NCBI GenBank assembly: GCA_003246035.1
Contig: QKBP01000006.1
Span: forward strand, 1-45,134
Reading direction: 5' to 3'
DNA: 45,134 bases
Origin: Desulfuromonadaceae bacterium
GTDB lineage: Bacteria; Desulfobacterota; Desulfuromonadia; Desulfuromonadales; SZUA-401
A model generated the notes under the pieces. The model was not told the DNA's origin. It did not search any database and saw only the letters and a list, made by a program, of their open reading frames with translations. Below, in pieces: positions 1 through 9,535 of the stretch; positions within the stretch are counted from its first letter, which is position 1, and each line of letters opens with the position of its first letter. A program made the position numbers and the translations under genes.

Positions 1-872
<872 letters not shown>

Positions 873-1036
873 CCACTTTTTGCTCACTGCGCTTCGCAGC
901 CTTTGAAATCAAGGCATCCTGCGAGGTTCACGACCGCGTGCCGTTAAGGTGCAAAAGGGAAAGGCGGCTTGCATTTTGCCCGGTTTTGGTGCTAAAAGTC
1001 AGTTTCTTCACTCCGGTTGAGACAAGGACATCCTGA

Positions 1037-2005
1037 TTGAACGAGAGCGACAGTCCCAGGCGTATCGATTTCGAGGATACGCAGCTGGCCAACCAGCTGT
1101 TCGGCCAGCAAAACCGACATCTCAAACGCATCGAGCGGCTGCTCAAGGTACGTCTCGGCTCCAAGGGGAACATGGTCACCATCGAGGGGGGAGACGAGGA
1201 CGTCTATCTCGCGTCGCGCCTTCTTTCTGAGCTCTACTCCCTGCTCGACCACGGCTACCCGTTCTACCCGAGCGACATCGACTACGCCATCCGCATCCTT
1301 CAGGCCAGTCACAAGGCCAACCTGAAGGACATCTTTCTCGACACGGTCTTCATCTCCGCACGCAAGAAAACCATTACCCCCAAGAGCCTGGCCCAGAAGA
1401 ACTATATCGACGCCATCCGGCAGCGCGACCTGGTCTTCGGTATCGGTCCCGCCGGGACCGGCAAGACCTATCTGGCCATGGCCATGGCCGTGGCGTTTTT
1501 GACCCGTCGTGAAGTGAGCCGCATTGTCCTTGTGCGTCCGGCGGTCGAGGCGGGGGAGAAACTGGGCTTTCTCCCCGGGGATATTGCTGAAAAGGTCAAT
1601 CCCTACCTGCGCCCTCTCTACGACGCGCTGTACGACATGCTCGGAGTAGAGAAGGGGAAGGAACTGGTAGAGCAGGGGATCATCGAGGTGGCTCCGCTGG
1701 CTTTTATGCGTGGGCGGACGCTCAACGATGCCTGCGTGATCCTCGATGAGGCCCAGAACACGACCCCCGAGCAGATGAAGATGTTCCTGACCCGCCTCGG
1801 CTTCGGGAGCCGGGCGGTCGTGACCGGTGACGTCACCCAGATCGACCTCCCCTCGGGCCGCTCCTCGGGACTGGTGCAGGCCATGTCGGTTCTGAAAGGG
1901 GTCGAAGGGGTCTCTTTCAGCACCTTTACCGATGCGGACGTGGTCCGCCACCCGATCGTTCAGGCGATTGTCCAGGCCTATGACCGGGCCGGTTCCATCA
2001 ACTGA
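1037..2005 (+). CDS. phoH: PhoH-family ATPase
   Basis: PhoH-like P-loop ATPase of 322 residues, a family linked to RNA metabolism through its constant pairing with ybeY. The Walker A motif GPAGTGKT is at residues 137-144 and the Walker B region VILDEAQN near 233-240. The [17 protein letters not shown] and [11 protein letters not shown] stretches are typical of the family, and an N-terminal KH-like region (about 20-75) precedes the ATPase core. The start is TTG at 1037, supported by AAGGA at 1024-1028 with 8-nt spacing; no in-frame ATG suits better. It opens the plus-strand operon, with 16 nt to the next start. The exact cellular role of this family is unsettled, so the name follows homology only. 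Confidence 0.95.
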   Translation: MNESDSPRRIDFEDTQLANQLFGQQNRHLKRIERLLKVRLGSKGNMVTIEGGDEDVYLASRLLSELYSLLDHGYPFYPSDIDYAIRILQASHKANLKDIFLDTVFISARKKTITPKSLAQKNYIDAIRQRDLVFGIGPAGTGKTYLAMAMAVAFLTRREVSRIVLVRPAVEAGEKLGFLPGDIAEKVNPYLRPLYDALYDMLGVEKGKELVEQGIIEVAPLAFMRGRTLNDACVILDEAQNTTPEQMKMFLTRLGFGSRAVVTGDVTQIDLPSGRSSGLVQAMSVLKGVEGVSFSTFTDADVVRHPIVQAIVQAYDRAGSIN

Positions 2006-2021
2006 CCCCGACCAGAAACGT

Positions 2022-4394
2022 ATGACCAAAAAAGACAAGAAACAGAAACGATCCCCCGGTTTCGGAAATTTCGGCTCGGAATGGAAGCAGCTGGCCGAAG
2101 AGCAGCGCCAGTTCATCCTGGCCCTGCTGCTGGCCGTGATTCTGGCGGTGATCATTGTTCCCAAGGGGGGGTTGACCCCGGACTTCTACGAGCCGGGGGA
2201 TATCGCAGGCCGCGATATCAAGGCTCCCGTCGACCTCAATATTCTCGATCAGGCCCTGAGTGAGAAGAAGCGCCAAGAGGCGGAACGGACCGTCGTGCCA
2301 CTCTACGACGTCGACCCGGCTTCCAGCCGGAACTACGTCGTCGCCGTGGAGAACCTGCTGCGGCATGCCGGGGGGGCGTCCACGCCGAGCGGGGAGGAAA
2401 CGCAGCCACCCACCGCTGAGCTCCTTCAGGTCCCCCTCACCGAACAGGAGCAGCAGCTGGTGAAGCGGCTCTCGGCGAGCCCGGTCCAGGTCTCCAAGAC
2501 CCTCGTTGCGCTACGCGAGGTGCTCAAGCAGCGCATACTCAGCAATCTCGAACTCTTCAAACAGGATCTGGAGCGCGGCGTGGTGCTGCGCAACCTCGAG
2601 AATGGCGAGGAACTCGAACTCAAGTCGTCGGATGGTGCTGTCGGGATTGACCAGGTCCCCACCCTGCTCGCCGAGGCATTTGCCGAGGCCGGAATCCTCA
2701 AACGGTCGGATCACAAAGAACTGGCGGCCCTGCTCGCCAAGTCGATTCGCCCCAACGTGACCTTCAACCAGAACGAGACCGAGACCCGCAAGAAGCTGGC
2801 GCGCGAGGGGGCTGCCCCGGTCTTCTTCCAGGTCAAGAAGGGGGAGATGATCGTTCGCGAAGGTGAACGCGTAACCCAGGAGCAGATCCTCAAGCTGCGC
2901 GAAATGAGGAATCTCGGCAGCGAGGGTGGGACCCTGCGCACCGCATTTGCCCTGACCCTCAGCATTCTGCTGCTGTTCTGGACGGCGCATCTCTTCGGGC
3001 TGCGCAACATTCGCAAGTATTGCCCCGACAGCCGCGATTTTCTCTTCCTCTGCGTCACCTTCATCGGTCAGTTCATCCTGATCAAGCTGGCGATCTTCGT
3101 TTCCAATGCCCTCGAGGGGGCTTTCCCCTATATCGACTCGAGCTCCTACCACTACGTGATCCCGTTTGCCGTCGGGGCCATGCTGGTGCGGATCGTTCTC
3201 AACTCGGAGGTGGCCCTGATCTTCTCGGCCATCGGGGCCCTGCTGGTCGGGATCCTGTTCGGCAACAGTCTGACCGTGGCCCTCTTCGCTCTGGTCGGCA
3301 GCCTGGTGGGGGCACATCACGTGCGCCACTGCAAGCAGCGCACGGTGCTCTATAAGGCAGCGCTCTATGTCGCCCTGGTCAACATGCTGCTGGTTTTCGG
3401 TCTTCACCTGATTGCGGGTTTCTCCTTCGACCTGCAGCTGCTGGTCAAGCTGATCTTCGGATTTTTCGGTGGTCTGCTGGCGGCCGTGATTGTCAACGGC
3501 ACCATCCCGTTGGTCGAGATGACCTTCAAGTACACGACTGATATCAAGCTCCTGGAGCTGGCGAACATGAACTCGCCGGTGCTGCGGGAGCTGATGATTC
3601 AGGCTCCGGGTACCTATCACCACTCCATCATCGTCGGCAACCTGGTCGAGTCCGCGGCCGAGGCGATCAACGCCAATCCGCTGCTCGCGCGGGTGGCCGC
3701 CTATTATCACGACATCGGCAAGATCCGCAAACCGCTCTATTTCATCGAGAACAACCGTGGCGAGGGGCGCAACCGCCATGACAAGCTCGCGCCTTCGATG
3801 AGCGCGCTGATCCTGATGGCCCACGTCAAGGACGGGATCGAGTTGGGGAGGGAACACAAGCTCGGGCCCGAACTCCTCGACATCATCCGCCAGCATCACG
3901 GCACCACGCTGATCAAGTTCTTCTACGATAAAGCCAAGAACAGCGCCGATCCCGAGGTGCAGCAGGTCGATGAGAGGGACTATCGCTACCCGGGGCCCAA
4001 GCCCCAGACCCGTGAAGCCGCGTTGATCATGCTCGCCGATGCCGTCGAAGCCGCGAGCAGGACGCTGACCGATCCGACCTCAGCGCGTATCCAGGGGATG
4101 GTGCAGAAGATCATCGGGAACATCTTCATCGACGGCCAGCTCGACGAGTGCGAACTCACGCTCAAGGACCTGCATCAGATCGCCAAGAGTTTCAACCGCG
4201 TGCTGGCGGGTATTTTCCACCAGCGCGTCGATTATCCCGAACCGGCCTACAAGGAACGTGACAAGGATCAGGCCGCCAAACAGAAGAAGAGCGATGACGA
4301 TACTCATCGAGAACCGCCAAAAGAACCAACGCATCGAAACGGCGAAACTGGAACAAGCAGCGCAGACGATCTTAAACGCCTCGGGATGTCCTGA
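2022..4394 (+). CDS. pgpH: 7TM-HD membrane phosphohydrolase (PgpH/YqfF family)
   Basis: Integral membrane HD-domain protein of 790 residues. Its family includes PgpH of Listeria, a phosphodiesterase that hydrolyses cyclic di-AMP. One N-terminal membrane segment (about 27-47) is followed by a large outer domain with the family signature DFYEPGDIAGRDIKAPVD. A multi-span region follows (about 303-505), then a cytosolic HD domain with the metal-binding pair His563-Asp564 in YYHDIGK and a downstream conserved Asp in LADAVEAASR. The tail is charged. The ATG at 2022 is preferred over upstream in-frame codons because those would overlap phoH and add a non-family extension. The last 101 bp overlap ybeY. 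c-di-AMP specificity is inferred from the family, not shown here. Confidence 0.9.
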   Translation: MTKKDKKQKRSPGFGNFGSEWKQLAEEQRQFILALLLAVILAVIIVPKGGLTPDFYEPGDIAGRDIKAPVDLNILDQALSEKKRQEAERTVVPLYDVDPASSRNYVVAVENLLRHAGGASTPSGEETQPPTAELLQVPLTEQEQQLVKRLSASPVQVSKTLVALREVLKQRILSNLELFKQDLERGVVLRNLENGEELELKSSDGAVGIDQVPTLLAEAFAEAGILKRSDHKELAALLAKSIRPNVTFNQNETETRKKLAREGAAPVFFQVKKGEMIVREGERVTQEQILKLREMRNLGSEGGTLRTAFALTLSILLLFWTAHLFGLRNIRKYCPDSRDFLFLCVTFIGQFILIKLAIFVSNALEGAFPYIDSSSYHYVIPFAVGAMLVRIVLNSEVALIFSAIGALLVGILFGNSLTVALFALVGSLVGAHHVRHCKQRTVLYKAALYVALVNMLLVFGLHLIAGFSFDLQLLVKLIFGFFGGLLAAVIVNGTIPLVEMTFKYTTDIKLLELANMNSPVLRELMIQAPGTYHHSIIVGNLVESAAEAINANPLLARVAAYYHDIGKIRKPLYFIENNRGEGRNRHDKLAPSMSALILMAHVKDGIELGREHKLGPELLDIIRQHHGTTLIKFFYDKAKNSADPEVQQVDERDYRYPGPKPQTREAALIMLADAVEAASRTLTDPTSARIQGMVQKIIGNIFIDGQLDECELTLKDLHQIAKSFNRVLAGIFHQRVDYPEPAYKERDKDQAAKQKKSDDDTHREPPKEPTHRNGETGTSSADDLKRLGMS

Positions 4395-4764
4395 CGCCGA
4401 GCTCTCGATCCTGCTGGTCGACGACCCGCAGATCCACGAGATCAATCGCGACTACCTGGACCACGACTACCCGACCAACGTGATCTCCTTCGCGATGCGC
4501 GAGGGGGAGGGGGGTGGGATTCACCCCGATCTGCTCGGAGACGTCGTGATCTCGACCGAGACGGCCGCGCGTGATGCGCACGAGGCGGGTTCCAGTTTCG
4601 AGAGTGAACTCTATTTCCTGCTGCTGCACGGGATCCTTCATCTGCTCGGCTATGATCACGAGCGGGGGAGTGAGGAGGATGCCCGCGTGATGGAGACGAA
4701 GGAACAGGAGCTCTTCGCGCTGCTCCAGGAGACCGTGCTCGCCGGGGCCGGGGACGAGACGTAG
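4294..4764 (+). CDS. ybeY: Endoribonuclease / rRNA maturation factor YbeY
   Basis: Metal-dependent RNase of the UPF0054 family, needed for 16S rRNA 3'-end maturation and ribosome quality control in bacteria where it has been studied. The protein is 156 residues, the usual size. The zinc triad is intact in HGILHLLGYDH (His112, His116, His122), very close to the E. coli numbering. The ATG at 4294 follows a purine-rich AGAAGAAGAG and lies within the end of the preceding gene, so the two frames overlap by 101 bp. An in-frame upstream ATG at 4258 would add a non-conserved 12-residue leader. The phoH-pgpH-ybeY order is widely conserved and supports the call. Confidence 0.95.
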   Translation: MTILIENRQKNQRIETAKLEQAAQTILNASGCPDAELSILLVDDPQIHEINRDYLDHDYPTNVISFAMREGEGGGIHPDLLGDVVISTETAARDAHEAGSSFESELYFLLLHGILHLLGYDHERGSEEDARVMETKEQELFALLQETVLAGAGDET

Positions 4765-4768
4765 ATCG

Positions 4769-5467
4769 ATGAAACCGTTGCGCTGGATCGAAACCGTCAA
4801 CTGCGCTATCGAAGGGATCCTCTGGAGTGTGCGGACCCAGCGCCACATGCGGATCCATTTCCTCGCGGCGCTCGGCGTCCTGTTTGCGGCGCTCTATTTT
4901 CAGCTCTCCAATCTCGAATTTCTGCTGTTGGTTCTGGCGGCCATCTTCGTCCTGTTCGCCGAGCTGTTCAATACCGCCATCGAGGTGGTGGTCGACATGC
5001 TCTCGCCCGAATATTCGGAGCGGGCACGGCGTGCCAAGGACGTGGCTGCTGGCGCCGTCCTGCTGGCGAGTATCGGGGCGCTGGTGCTCGGATACCTGGT
5101 GCTGTCGGGTGACGCCCTGCGGCTGGTCGGCGACAGCGCCCGGTTGACTGAGCAGCCCCCCGGCGGAACCGCGGTAGTGGCCCTGCTGATCGTGGTCATC
5201 CTGGTGGTTCTGCTCAAGGCGCTGTTCAACCAAGGGACGCCGCTGCACGGAGGGATGCCGAGTGGACATTCGGCCGTCGCCTTTTCCGTCGCCACGTCGA
5301 TCGTCTTGTCGGGGGTGCACCCGGCGATCAGCCTGATGTCGCTCGTGCTCGCGGTGATGGTGGCGCACAGCCGCCTGCTGATGCAGATCCACTCGCTGCG
5401 CGAGGTGATCGCCGGGAGCCTGCTCGGCGCCGCCGTGACCATGGCGATCGTGTTGCTGTTCCGCTAA
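4769..5467 (+). CDS. DgkA-type lipid kinase fused to a PAP2 phosphatase domain
   Basis: Membrane protein of 232 residues with two lipid-active domains. Residues 1 to about 110 match prokaryotic diacylglycerol/undecaprenol kinases, with the AELFNTAIEVVVD helix and RRAKDVAAGAVL motif. After a hydrophobic linker, residues about 150-232 form a short PAP2 domain: GGMPSGHSA carries the phosphatase PSGH motif, and SR-x5-H-x3-E is the third motif with Glu in place of the usual Asp. The first PAP2 motif (K-x6-RP) is degenerate, reading KALFNQGTP. It starts 4 nt after ybeY. A likely substrate is undecaprenol or its phosphate, linking it to envelope carrier-lipid recycling, but which reactions survive cannot be told from sequence. 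Confidence 0.88.
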   Translation: MKPLRWIETVNCAIEGILWSVRTQRHMRIHFLAALGVLFAALYFQLSNLEFLLLVLAAIFVLFAELFNTAIEVVVDMLSPEYSERARRAKDVAAGAVLLASIGALVLGYLVLSGDALRLVGDSARLTEQPPGGTAVVALLIVVILVVLLKALFNQGTPLHGGMPSGHSAVAFSVATSIVLSGVHPAISLMSLVLAVMVAHSRLLMQIHSLREVIAGSLLGAAVTMAIVLLFR

Positions 5468-5500
5468 GCTGAGATGATCAAGACAACAAGGAGTCGGAGT

Positions 5501-6379
5501 TTGGAAGACGACCAGAACAACGGGATTCAGGATAGCCGGGCCGGTCTGCGGACCATGCTGCGCAGCCTGCTTCCGGGAAGACGCCGGGTCACCACCGAAC
5601 GCGAGCTTCAGGAACTGATTGAGGAGTCTGAAGAGACGGGGATCATCAACGAGGAAGAGGGTGAGATGCTCTCCTCGATCTTCGAATTCGGTGAGACCAT
5701 CGTGCGCGAGGTCATGATCCCCCGCACCGACATGGTGGTCTGTTCGATCGATGCCCCGGTCGCCGAGATCCTCGAGACCGTGATCCGCAGCGGACACAGC
5801 CGCATCCCCGTTTACGAAGGGACGGTCGACAGTGTCGTCGGTGTGATCTACGCCAAGGACCTGCTCCGCTACTGGGGGAGGCCGCTCGAGCAGGTCGCGC
5901 TGCGCAAGCTCATGCGTAAACCGTATTTCATCCCCGAGACCAAGCTGATTGAGGAGCTGCTGCGGGAATTCCGTCACAGCCGCGTTCACCTCGCGGTCGT
6001 CGTCGACGAGTACGGCGGGACGTCGGGGCTGATCACCATCGAGGATCTGCTCGAAGAGATCGTCGGCGACATCCAGGACGAATACGACAGCGAGGAAGAA
6101 TGGCTGGAGGTCCAGGAGGACGGCTCGATCCTGGTCGACGGGCGCCTCAACCTGGAAGAACTCGAAGAGCACTTCGACCTCGAGCTCCCGCGGGAGAAAT
6201 ACGACACCGTGGCCGGCTTCCTATCCCACTTGGCCGGACATATCCCCAGCGCCGGTGAAGAGGTCCGCAGCCACGGTTTGGTGCTCAAGGTGCTCAGCAG
6301 CGACGAGCGGCGCATCGACCGTCTGCTAGTACGGCGTGATGCCGAGGCTGCCGTAAACGGTAAGCCCGGCAGCACATGA
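5501..6379 (+). CDS. corC: CBS-pair transporter-associated protein, CorC/HlyC family
   Basis: Soluble hemolysin/CorC-like protein of 292 residues with tandem CBS domains (about 60-190) and a C-terminal CorC_HlyC/transporter-associated domain (about 205-285). Signature segments include VREVMIPRTDMV, SGHSRIPVYEG, VVDEYGGTSGLITIEDLLEEIVGDI and YDTVAGFL. In E. coli CorC affects magnesium/cobalt handling, and the gene commonly sits beside ybeY and lnt, as here. I choose the TTG at 5501 because AAGGAG (5488-5493) stands 7 nt upstream. An ATG at 5474 is in frame but has no ribosome site. The stop overlaps the lnt start (ATGA). There is no transmembrane segment, so it is the soluble member of the family. 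Confidence 0.9.
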   Translation: MEDDQNNGIQDSRAGLRTMLRSLLPGRRRVTTERELQELIEESEETGIINEEEGEMLSSIFEFGETIVREVMIPRTDMVVCSIDAPVAEILETVIRSGHSRIPVYEGTVDSVVGVIYAKDLLRYWGRPLEQVALRKLMRKPYFIPETKLIEELLREFRHSRVHLAVVVDEYGGTSGLITIEDLLEEIVGDIQDEYDSEEEWLEVQEDGSILVDGRLNLEELEEHFDLELPREKYDTVAGFLSHLAGHIPSAGEEVRSHGLVLKVLSSDERRIDRLLVRRDAEAAVNGKPGST

Positions 6380-7902
6380 TGCGCTCCTGGCTGCAGCGGG
6401 AGCGGGATACGCTGATCGCAGCCTGTTCCGGGCTGTTGCTGGCTCTCGCGTTTCCGCGTCCGGGCCTGGCCTTCCTTGCCTGGTTCGCGCTGATACCTTT
6501 GCTCCTGGTCAGCGAAAGGCGCCCCTTCCGAACCGGCTTCGTCACCGGAATCACCTTCTACGCCCTGCTGCTCTACTGGCTCAACATCGTCATGACCACC
6601 TTCGGGCGCTTGCACCCGGTCCTGTCGGCCGTCGCCTGGCTGTTGCTGGCAGGTTACCTGGCGCTCTTTTTTGCCGTCTCCACCTGGATGGCGTGGCGCT
6701 TCGTGCGCCAGCTGAAACTCCCTCTCGTCGTGACCTTCCCGCTGATCTGGACCGCGCTCGACTACCTGCGTAGCTTCCTGCTGACCGGCTTCCCCTGGGG
6801 TGCGCTCGGGTATTCGCAGATTGCGTACCTGTGGGTGGCCCAGGCGGCTGACCTGTTCGGGGTCTACGGGCTGACCGCCCTGCTGGTCTTCAGCAACGCA
6901 GCCCTCGCCACGGCGATCCTTCAGTGGCGCCGTGAACGCACTCTGCCGCGCCCCTCGTTAGCGCTGTTGCTGGTGCTCTGCGCCGCCCTGTTGGTCTATG
7001 GGGGGGTAAGGCTCGCCCAGTCTCCCGACGAGCGCGATGAGACGCTGCGGATTTCCCTGGCCCAGGGGAACATCGACCAGTCGGTCAAATGGAATCCCGC
7101 CTGGCAGGAGAAGACCGTCGGTCGCTACCTCGATCTCTCCGCCCTCGGGGCCGCTTCCGGTGCAGGGCTGGTCATCTGGCCGGAAAGCGCCACTCCGTTC
7201 TATTTCCAGGAGGGGCGGGCACTCGCGCAGCGGGTTGTCGACTTCAGCCGTCGCCAAGGGGTCTACCTGCTGTTCGGAAGTCCCGCCTATCGCCCCGAAG
7301 GGAGCGGGGTCGCCCTGCTCAACAGCGCATTTCTGCTTTCTCCGGAGGGGCACGTGCTCGGGCGCAGCGACAAGGTCCACCTCGTCCCGTTCGGGGAATA
7401 TGTCCCGCTCAAACAGGTCCTGCCGTTCGTCAACAAGCTGGTCGTGGGGGTCGGGGATTTCTCTCCGGGTACGCTGACCCCTCTCGAGATCAACGGACAC
7501 CGGGTCGGTGTGCTTGTCTGCTACGAGGGGATCTTTCCCGAGCTGGCTCGAGGCCTCGTCGAGCAGGGGGCCGACCTGCTGGTCAACATCACCAACGACG
7601 CTTGGTACGGGCGCTCATCCGCCCCCTATCAGCATCTCGCCATGGCCCGCATGCGGGCCATCGAAAACCGCATCTGGCTGGCCCGCTCCGCCAACACGGG
7701 GATCTCGGCCCTGGTCGCTCCGAGCGGTAAACTGCACGCGGCAACGGCGATTTTCGAAACCCTCCAGGTGACCGGCGAGGCCGGGTTCGGCGCTCGCCCC
7801 ACGCTCTACCGGGCTCTGGGCGACACGCTCCCCGCGCTGCTGCTGGCGTTGACGCTCGGCGGGTTCATCCGCACCCTGAAACGACGGCGTGGAGCGAGCT
7901 GA
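6376..7902 (+). CDS. lnt: Apolipoprotein N-acyltransferase
   Basis: Inner-membrane enzyme that adds the third acyl chain to the N-terminal cysteine of lipoproteins, completing their maturation before Lol export. It is 508 residues, the usual size. Several N-terminal membrane helices (about residues 10-215) precede a periplasmic nitrilase-like domain. The catalytic triad is visible as Glu270 in IWPESATPF, Lys333 in DKVHLVPFGEY and Cys382 in VLVCYEG, close to the E. coli spacing (267/335/387). A last membrane helix lies near residues 475-500. Translation is coupled to corC by an ATGA overlap. It is the last gene of the phoH operon before a 71-nt gap. Confidence 0.96.
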   Translation: MMRSWLQRERDTLIAACSGLLLALAFPRPGLAFLAWFALIPLLLVSERRPFRTGFVTGITFYALLLYWLNIVMTTFGRLHPVLSAVAWLLLAGYLALFFAVSTWMAWRFVRQLKLPLVVTFPLIWTALDYLRSFLLTGFPWGALGYSQIAYLWVAQAADLFGVYGLTALLVFSNAALATAILQWRRERTLPRPSLALLLVLCAALLVYGGVRLAQSPDERDETLRISLAQGNIDQSVKWNPAWQEKTVGRYLDLSALGAASGAGLVIWPESATPFYFQEGRALAQRVVDFSRRQGVYLLFGSPAYRPEGSGVALLNSAFLLSPEGHVLGRSDKVHLVPFGEYVPLKQVLPFVNKLVVGVGDFSPGTLTPLEINGHRVGVLVCYEGIFPELARGLVEQGADLLVNITNDAWYGRSSAPYQHLAMARMRAIENRIWLARSANTGISALVAPSGKLHAATAIFETLQVTGEAGFGARPTLYRALGDTLPALLLALTLGGFIRTLKRRRGAS

Positions 7903-7973
7903 TCCATTGTGTGCTGGCAGGATGCCCAGAACGAGCTAGACTTGGTTCGCATCTCGAACACAAGGAGGCACGT

Positions 7974-8360
7974 ATGTCGTACTGTTTCGTAACGGTTCTT
8001 TCCGAAGGCATCGACCAGGTGCAGGAGCGTCTGGTGGCCGAACTGGCGCACGAAGGTTTTGGCATTCTTACGGAGATTGACGTCAAGGCGACCCTCAAGA
8101 AGAAGCTCGACAAGGATTTCCGGCCTTACCGTATCCTCGGCGCCTGCAACCCGCCGTACGCGTATCGCGCGCTTCAAGTCGAGCCGCGTATCGGCACCAT
8201 GCTGCCGTGCAACGTGATCGTCCAGCAGCTCGAGGACGGGCAGACGGAAGTGGCGGCGATCGATCCGCTGGCCTCGATGCAGGCGATCACCAACCCCGAT
8301 CTGGCCGGGATCGCCGGCGAGATTCGTGACAAGTTGCGGCAGGTGATCGACCGTCTCTGA
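7974..8360 (+). CDS. DUF302 family protein
   Basis: Soluble 128-residue protein matching the DUF302 (TT1751-like) family: the N-terminal TVLSEGIDQVQERLVAEL, the middle FRPYRILGACNPPYAYRAL and MLPCNVIVQQLEDG are typical. The family's biochemical role is unknown; members often occur near redox or copper/sulfur proteins. The ATG at 7974 has a perfect AAGGAGG (7962-7968) 5 nt upstream, which rules out the longer upstream frame. It lies 71 nt after lnt and 26 nt before the flavoprotein gene, so it probably starts or shares a small transcription unit with the next two genes. Confidence 0.88.
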   Translation: MSYCFVTVLSEGIDQVQERLVAELAHEGFGILTEIDVKATLKKKLDKDFRPYRILGACNPPYAYRALQVEPRIGTMLPCNVIVQQLEDGQTEVAAIDPLASMQAITNPDLAGIAGEIRDKLRQVIDRL

Positions 8361-8386
8361 CCGGTCGGACATTTTCAGGAGGAAGC

Positions 8387-8989
8387 ATGCAGATTGTCTG
8401 TCTGACGGGGAGCCCGCGCCGGGACGGAAACAGCTCACAGCTGGCGAACTTTTTCGTCGAGGAGGCCCGTAGCCTCGGCGCCGAGGTGCGCAGCTTTCAT
8501 CTCAACGACCTGAGCATGCGCGGTTGCCAGGCCTGCAACGCCTGCAAGATCGACCATGACCGCTGCGTTGTCCAGGACGATCTGGCCGAGGTTCTCGATG
8601 CGGTTTTCGAGTCCGACCTGCTGGTCTTCGCCTCACCGGTCTATTACGGTGACGTCAGCGCGCAATTGAAAACCTTTATCGACCGCAGCTACGCCTTTCT
8701 CAAGCCCCGTTACATAGCCCTGTCGCATCCCAGCAGGTTCCCCGAGCGGAAACCGCTGCTCTTCATCCTGACCCAGGGGCATCGGGACGGACGCGTTTTC
8801 GATGACATTCTCCCGCGCTACAGCGAGATCTTCCACTGGACAGGGTTCGCGGACGTCCACCCGTTCCGGGTGATCGATGTCTACCACCCGGGGGATGCCG
8901 AGCGCAAGCATCCTGAGGTATTTGCTCAGCTGCGCGATCTTGCCCGCAAACTCCTGCTTGTCGATGAGAGGGAAGGCGATGTCGGATGA
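8387..8989 (+). CDS. NADPH-dependent FMN reductase-like, possible iron-sulfur flavoprotein
   Basis: Flavodoxin-fold protein of 200 residues. The N-terminal LTGSPRRDGNSSQL is the FMN-phosphate loop and FASPVYYGDVSAQLKTFIDR is the second flavin-binding segment of the NAD(P)H-dependent FMN reductase family. The compact cluster Cys47-x2-Cys50-x2-Cys53-x6-Cys60 resembles the cysteine motif of iron-sulfur flavoproteins (Isf), so a 4Fe-4S centre beside FMN is plausible. A strong AGGAGG precedes the ATG. Its last 11 bp overlap the thioesterase gene. The physiological electron acceptor is unknown. Cluster binding is inference, since related reductases keep some of these cysteines without a cluster. 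Confidence 0.85.
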   Translation: MQIVCLTGSPRRDGNSSQLANFFVEEARSLGAEVRSFHLNDLSMRGCQACNACKIDHDRCVVQDDLAEVLDAVFESDLLVFASPVYYGDVSAQLKTFIDRSYAFLKPRYIALSHPSRFPERKPLLFILTQGHRDGRVFDDILPRYSEIFHWTGFADVHPFRVIDVYHPGDAERKHPEVFAQLRDLARKLLLVDEREGDVG

Positions 8990-9476
8990 GCCGGAGAAGG
9001 GTACTCGTGAAAGCATCGCCGGCCTGCTCGACGGTATTCTCGGAGAGAGCAGTAAAGACTTCCTGATCCCCCCGCCGGTGTACGAGACCATCCCCGCCGA
9101 AGTGCTTGAGGTCGATCGCGCATCGGGGATGATCCGTCTGCGCTATCCGATGCTCAGGCGCTACCTCAACCCCTACGGCACCATGCAGGGGGGGGTGATC
9201 GCCGCGGCGATCGACAACACCATCGGTCCCTTAAGCATGCTGGTGGCCGAACCGAACGTGACCCGTACCCTCGAACTCGAATACCTGCACCCAGCCCCCG
9301 GTGACCTCCCGCATGTCGACGTGCGCGCGGTCTTCTCGGGGCGCCGGAATCGGCGCCTGACGTTCGAGGCGGAGGTCTTCGACGACCAGGGGAGACTGTT
9401 GGCCAGGGCGCACGCCGTCCACCTGGTCGTCCCCGCGCTCAATCCCTCCCCGGCTACGCCAGCTCCCGGCGAATAA
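8979..9476 (+). CDS. Hot-dog fold thioesterase, PaaI/4HBT type
   Basis: Protein of 165 residues. The core YLNPYGTMQGGVIAAAIDNTIG fits the PaaI-type acyl-CoA thioesterase pattern (NPxGxxHGG...D), except that the usual His of HGG is Gln here. LELEYLHPAPGD and the strand LLARAHAVHLV complete the hot-dog fold. The ATG at 8979 overlaps the upstream gene by 11 bp and follows GAGAGGGAAGG; a longer upstream in-frame start would lie deep in that gene. Substrate is unknown. The end converges on the histidine kinase gene with a 59-bp gap that contains no convincing terminator. Confidence 0.83.
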   Translation: MSDEPEKGTRESIAGLLDGILGESSKDFLIPPPVYETIPAEVLEVDRASGMIRLRYPMLRRYLNPYGTMQGGVIAAAIDNTIGPLSMLVAEPNVTRTLELEYLHPAPGDLPHVDVRAVFSGRRNRRLTFEAEVFDDQGRLLARAHAVHLVVPALNPSPATPAPGE

Positions 9477-9535
9477 CGCATTCCGAAATTTGCAGTGTCT
9501 GAAAGCTCGCAGGTTCTGGCCGTCGCCGCGCCATA

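Noticed and set aside
2511..3899. A 462-codon minus-strand open frame opposite the 7TM-HD gene
   Set aside because: Composition is rich in His/Gln/Asp with no hydrophobic core or motif; shadow of the GC-rich coding strand.
4442..6172. A 576-codon minus-strand open frame across ybeY, the kinase/PAP2 fusion and corC
   Set aside because: It spans three well-supported plus-strand genes and has low-complexity composition, as expected for a shadow frame.
7903..7973. Sigma54 or sigma70 promoter before the DUF302 gene
   Set aside because: TGGCAG lacks the TTGC element at the right distance, and the nearest TTGTGT/TAGACT pair has 24-bp spacing.
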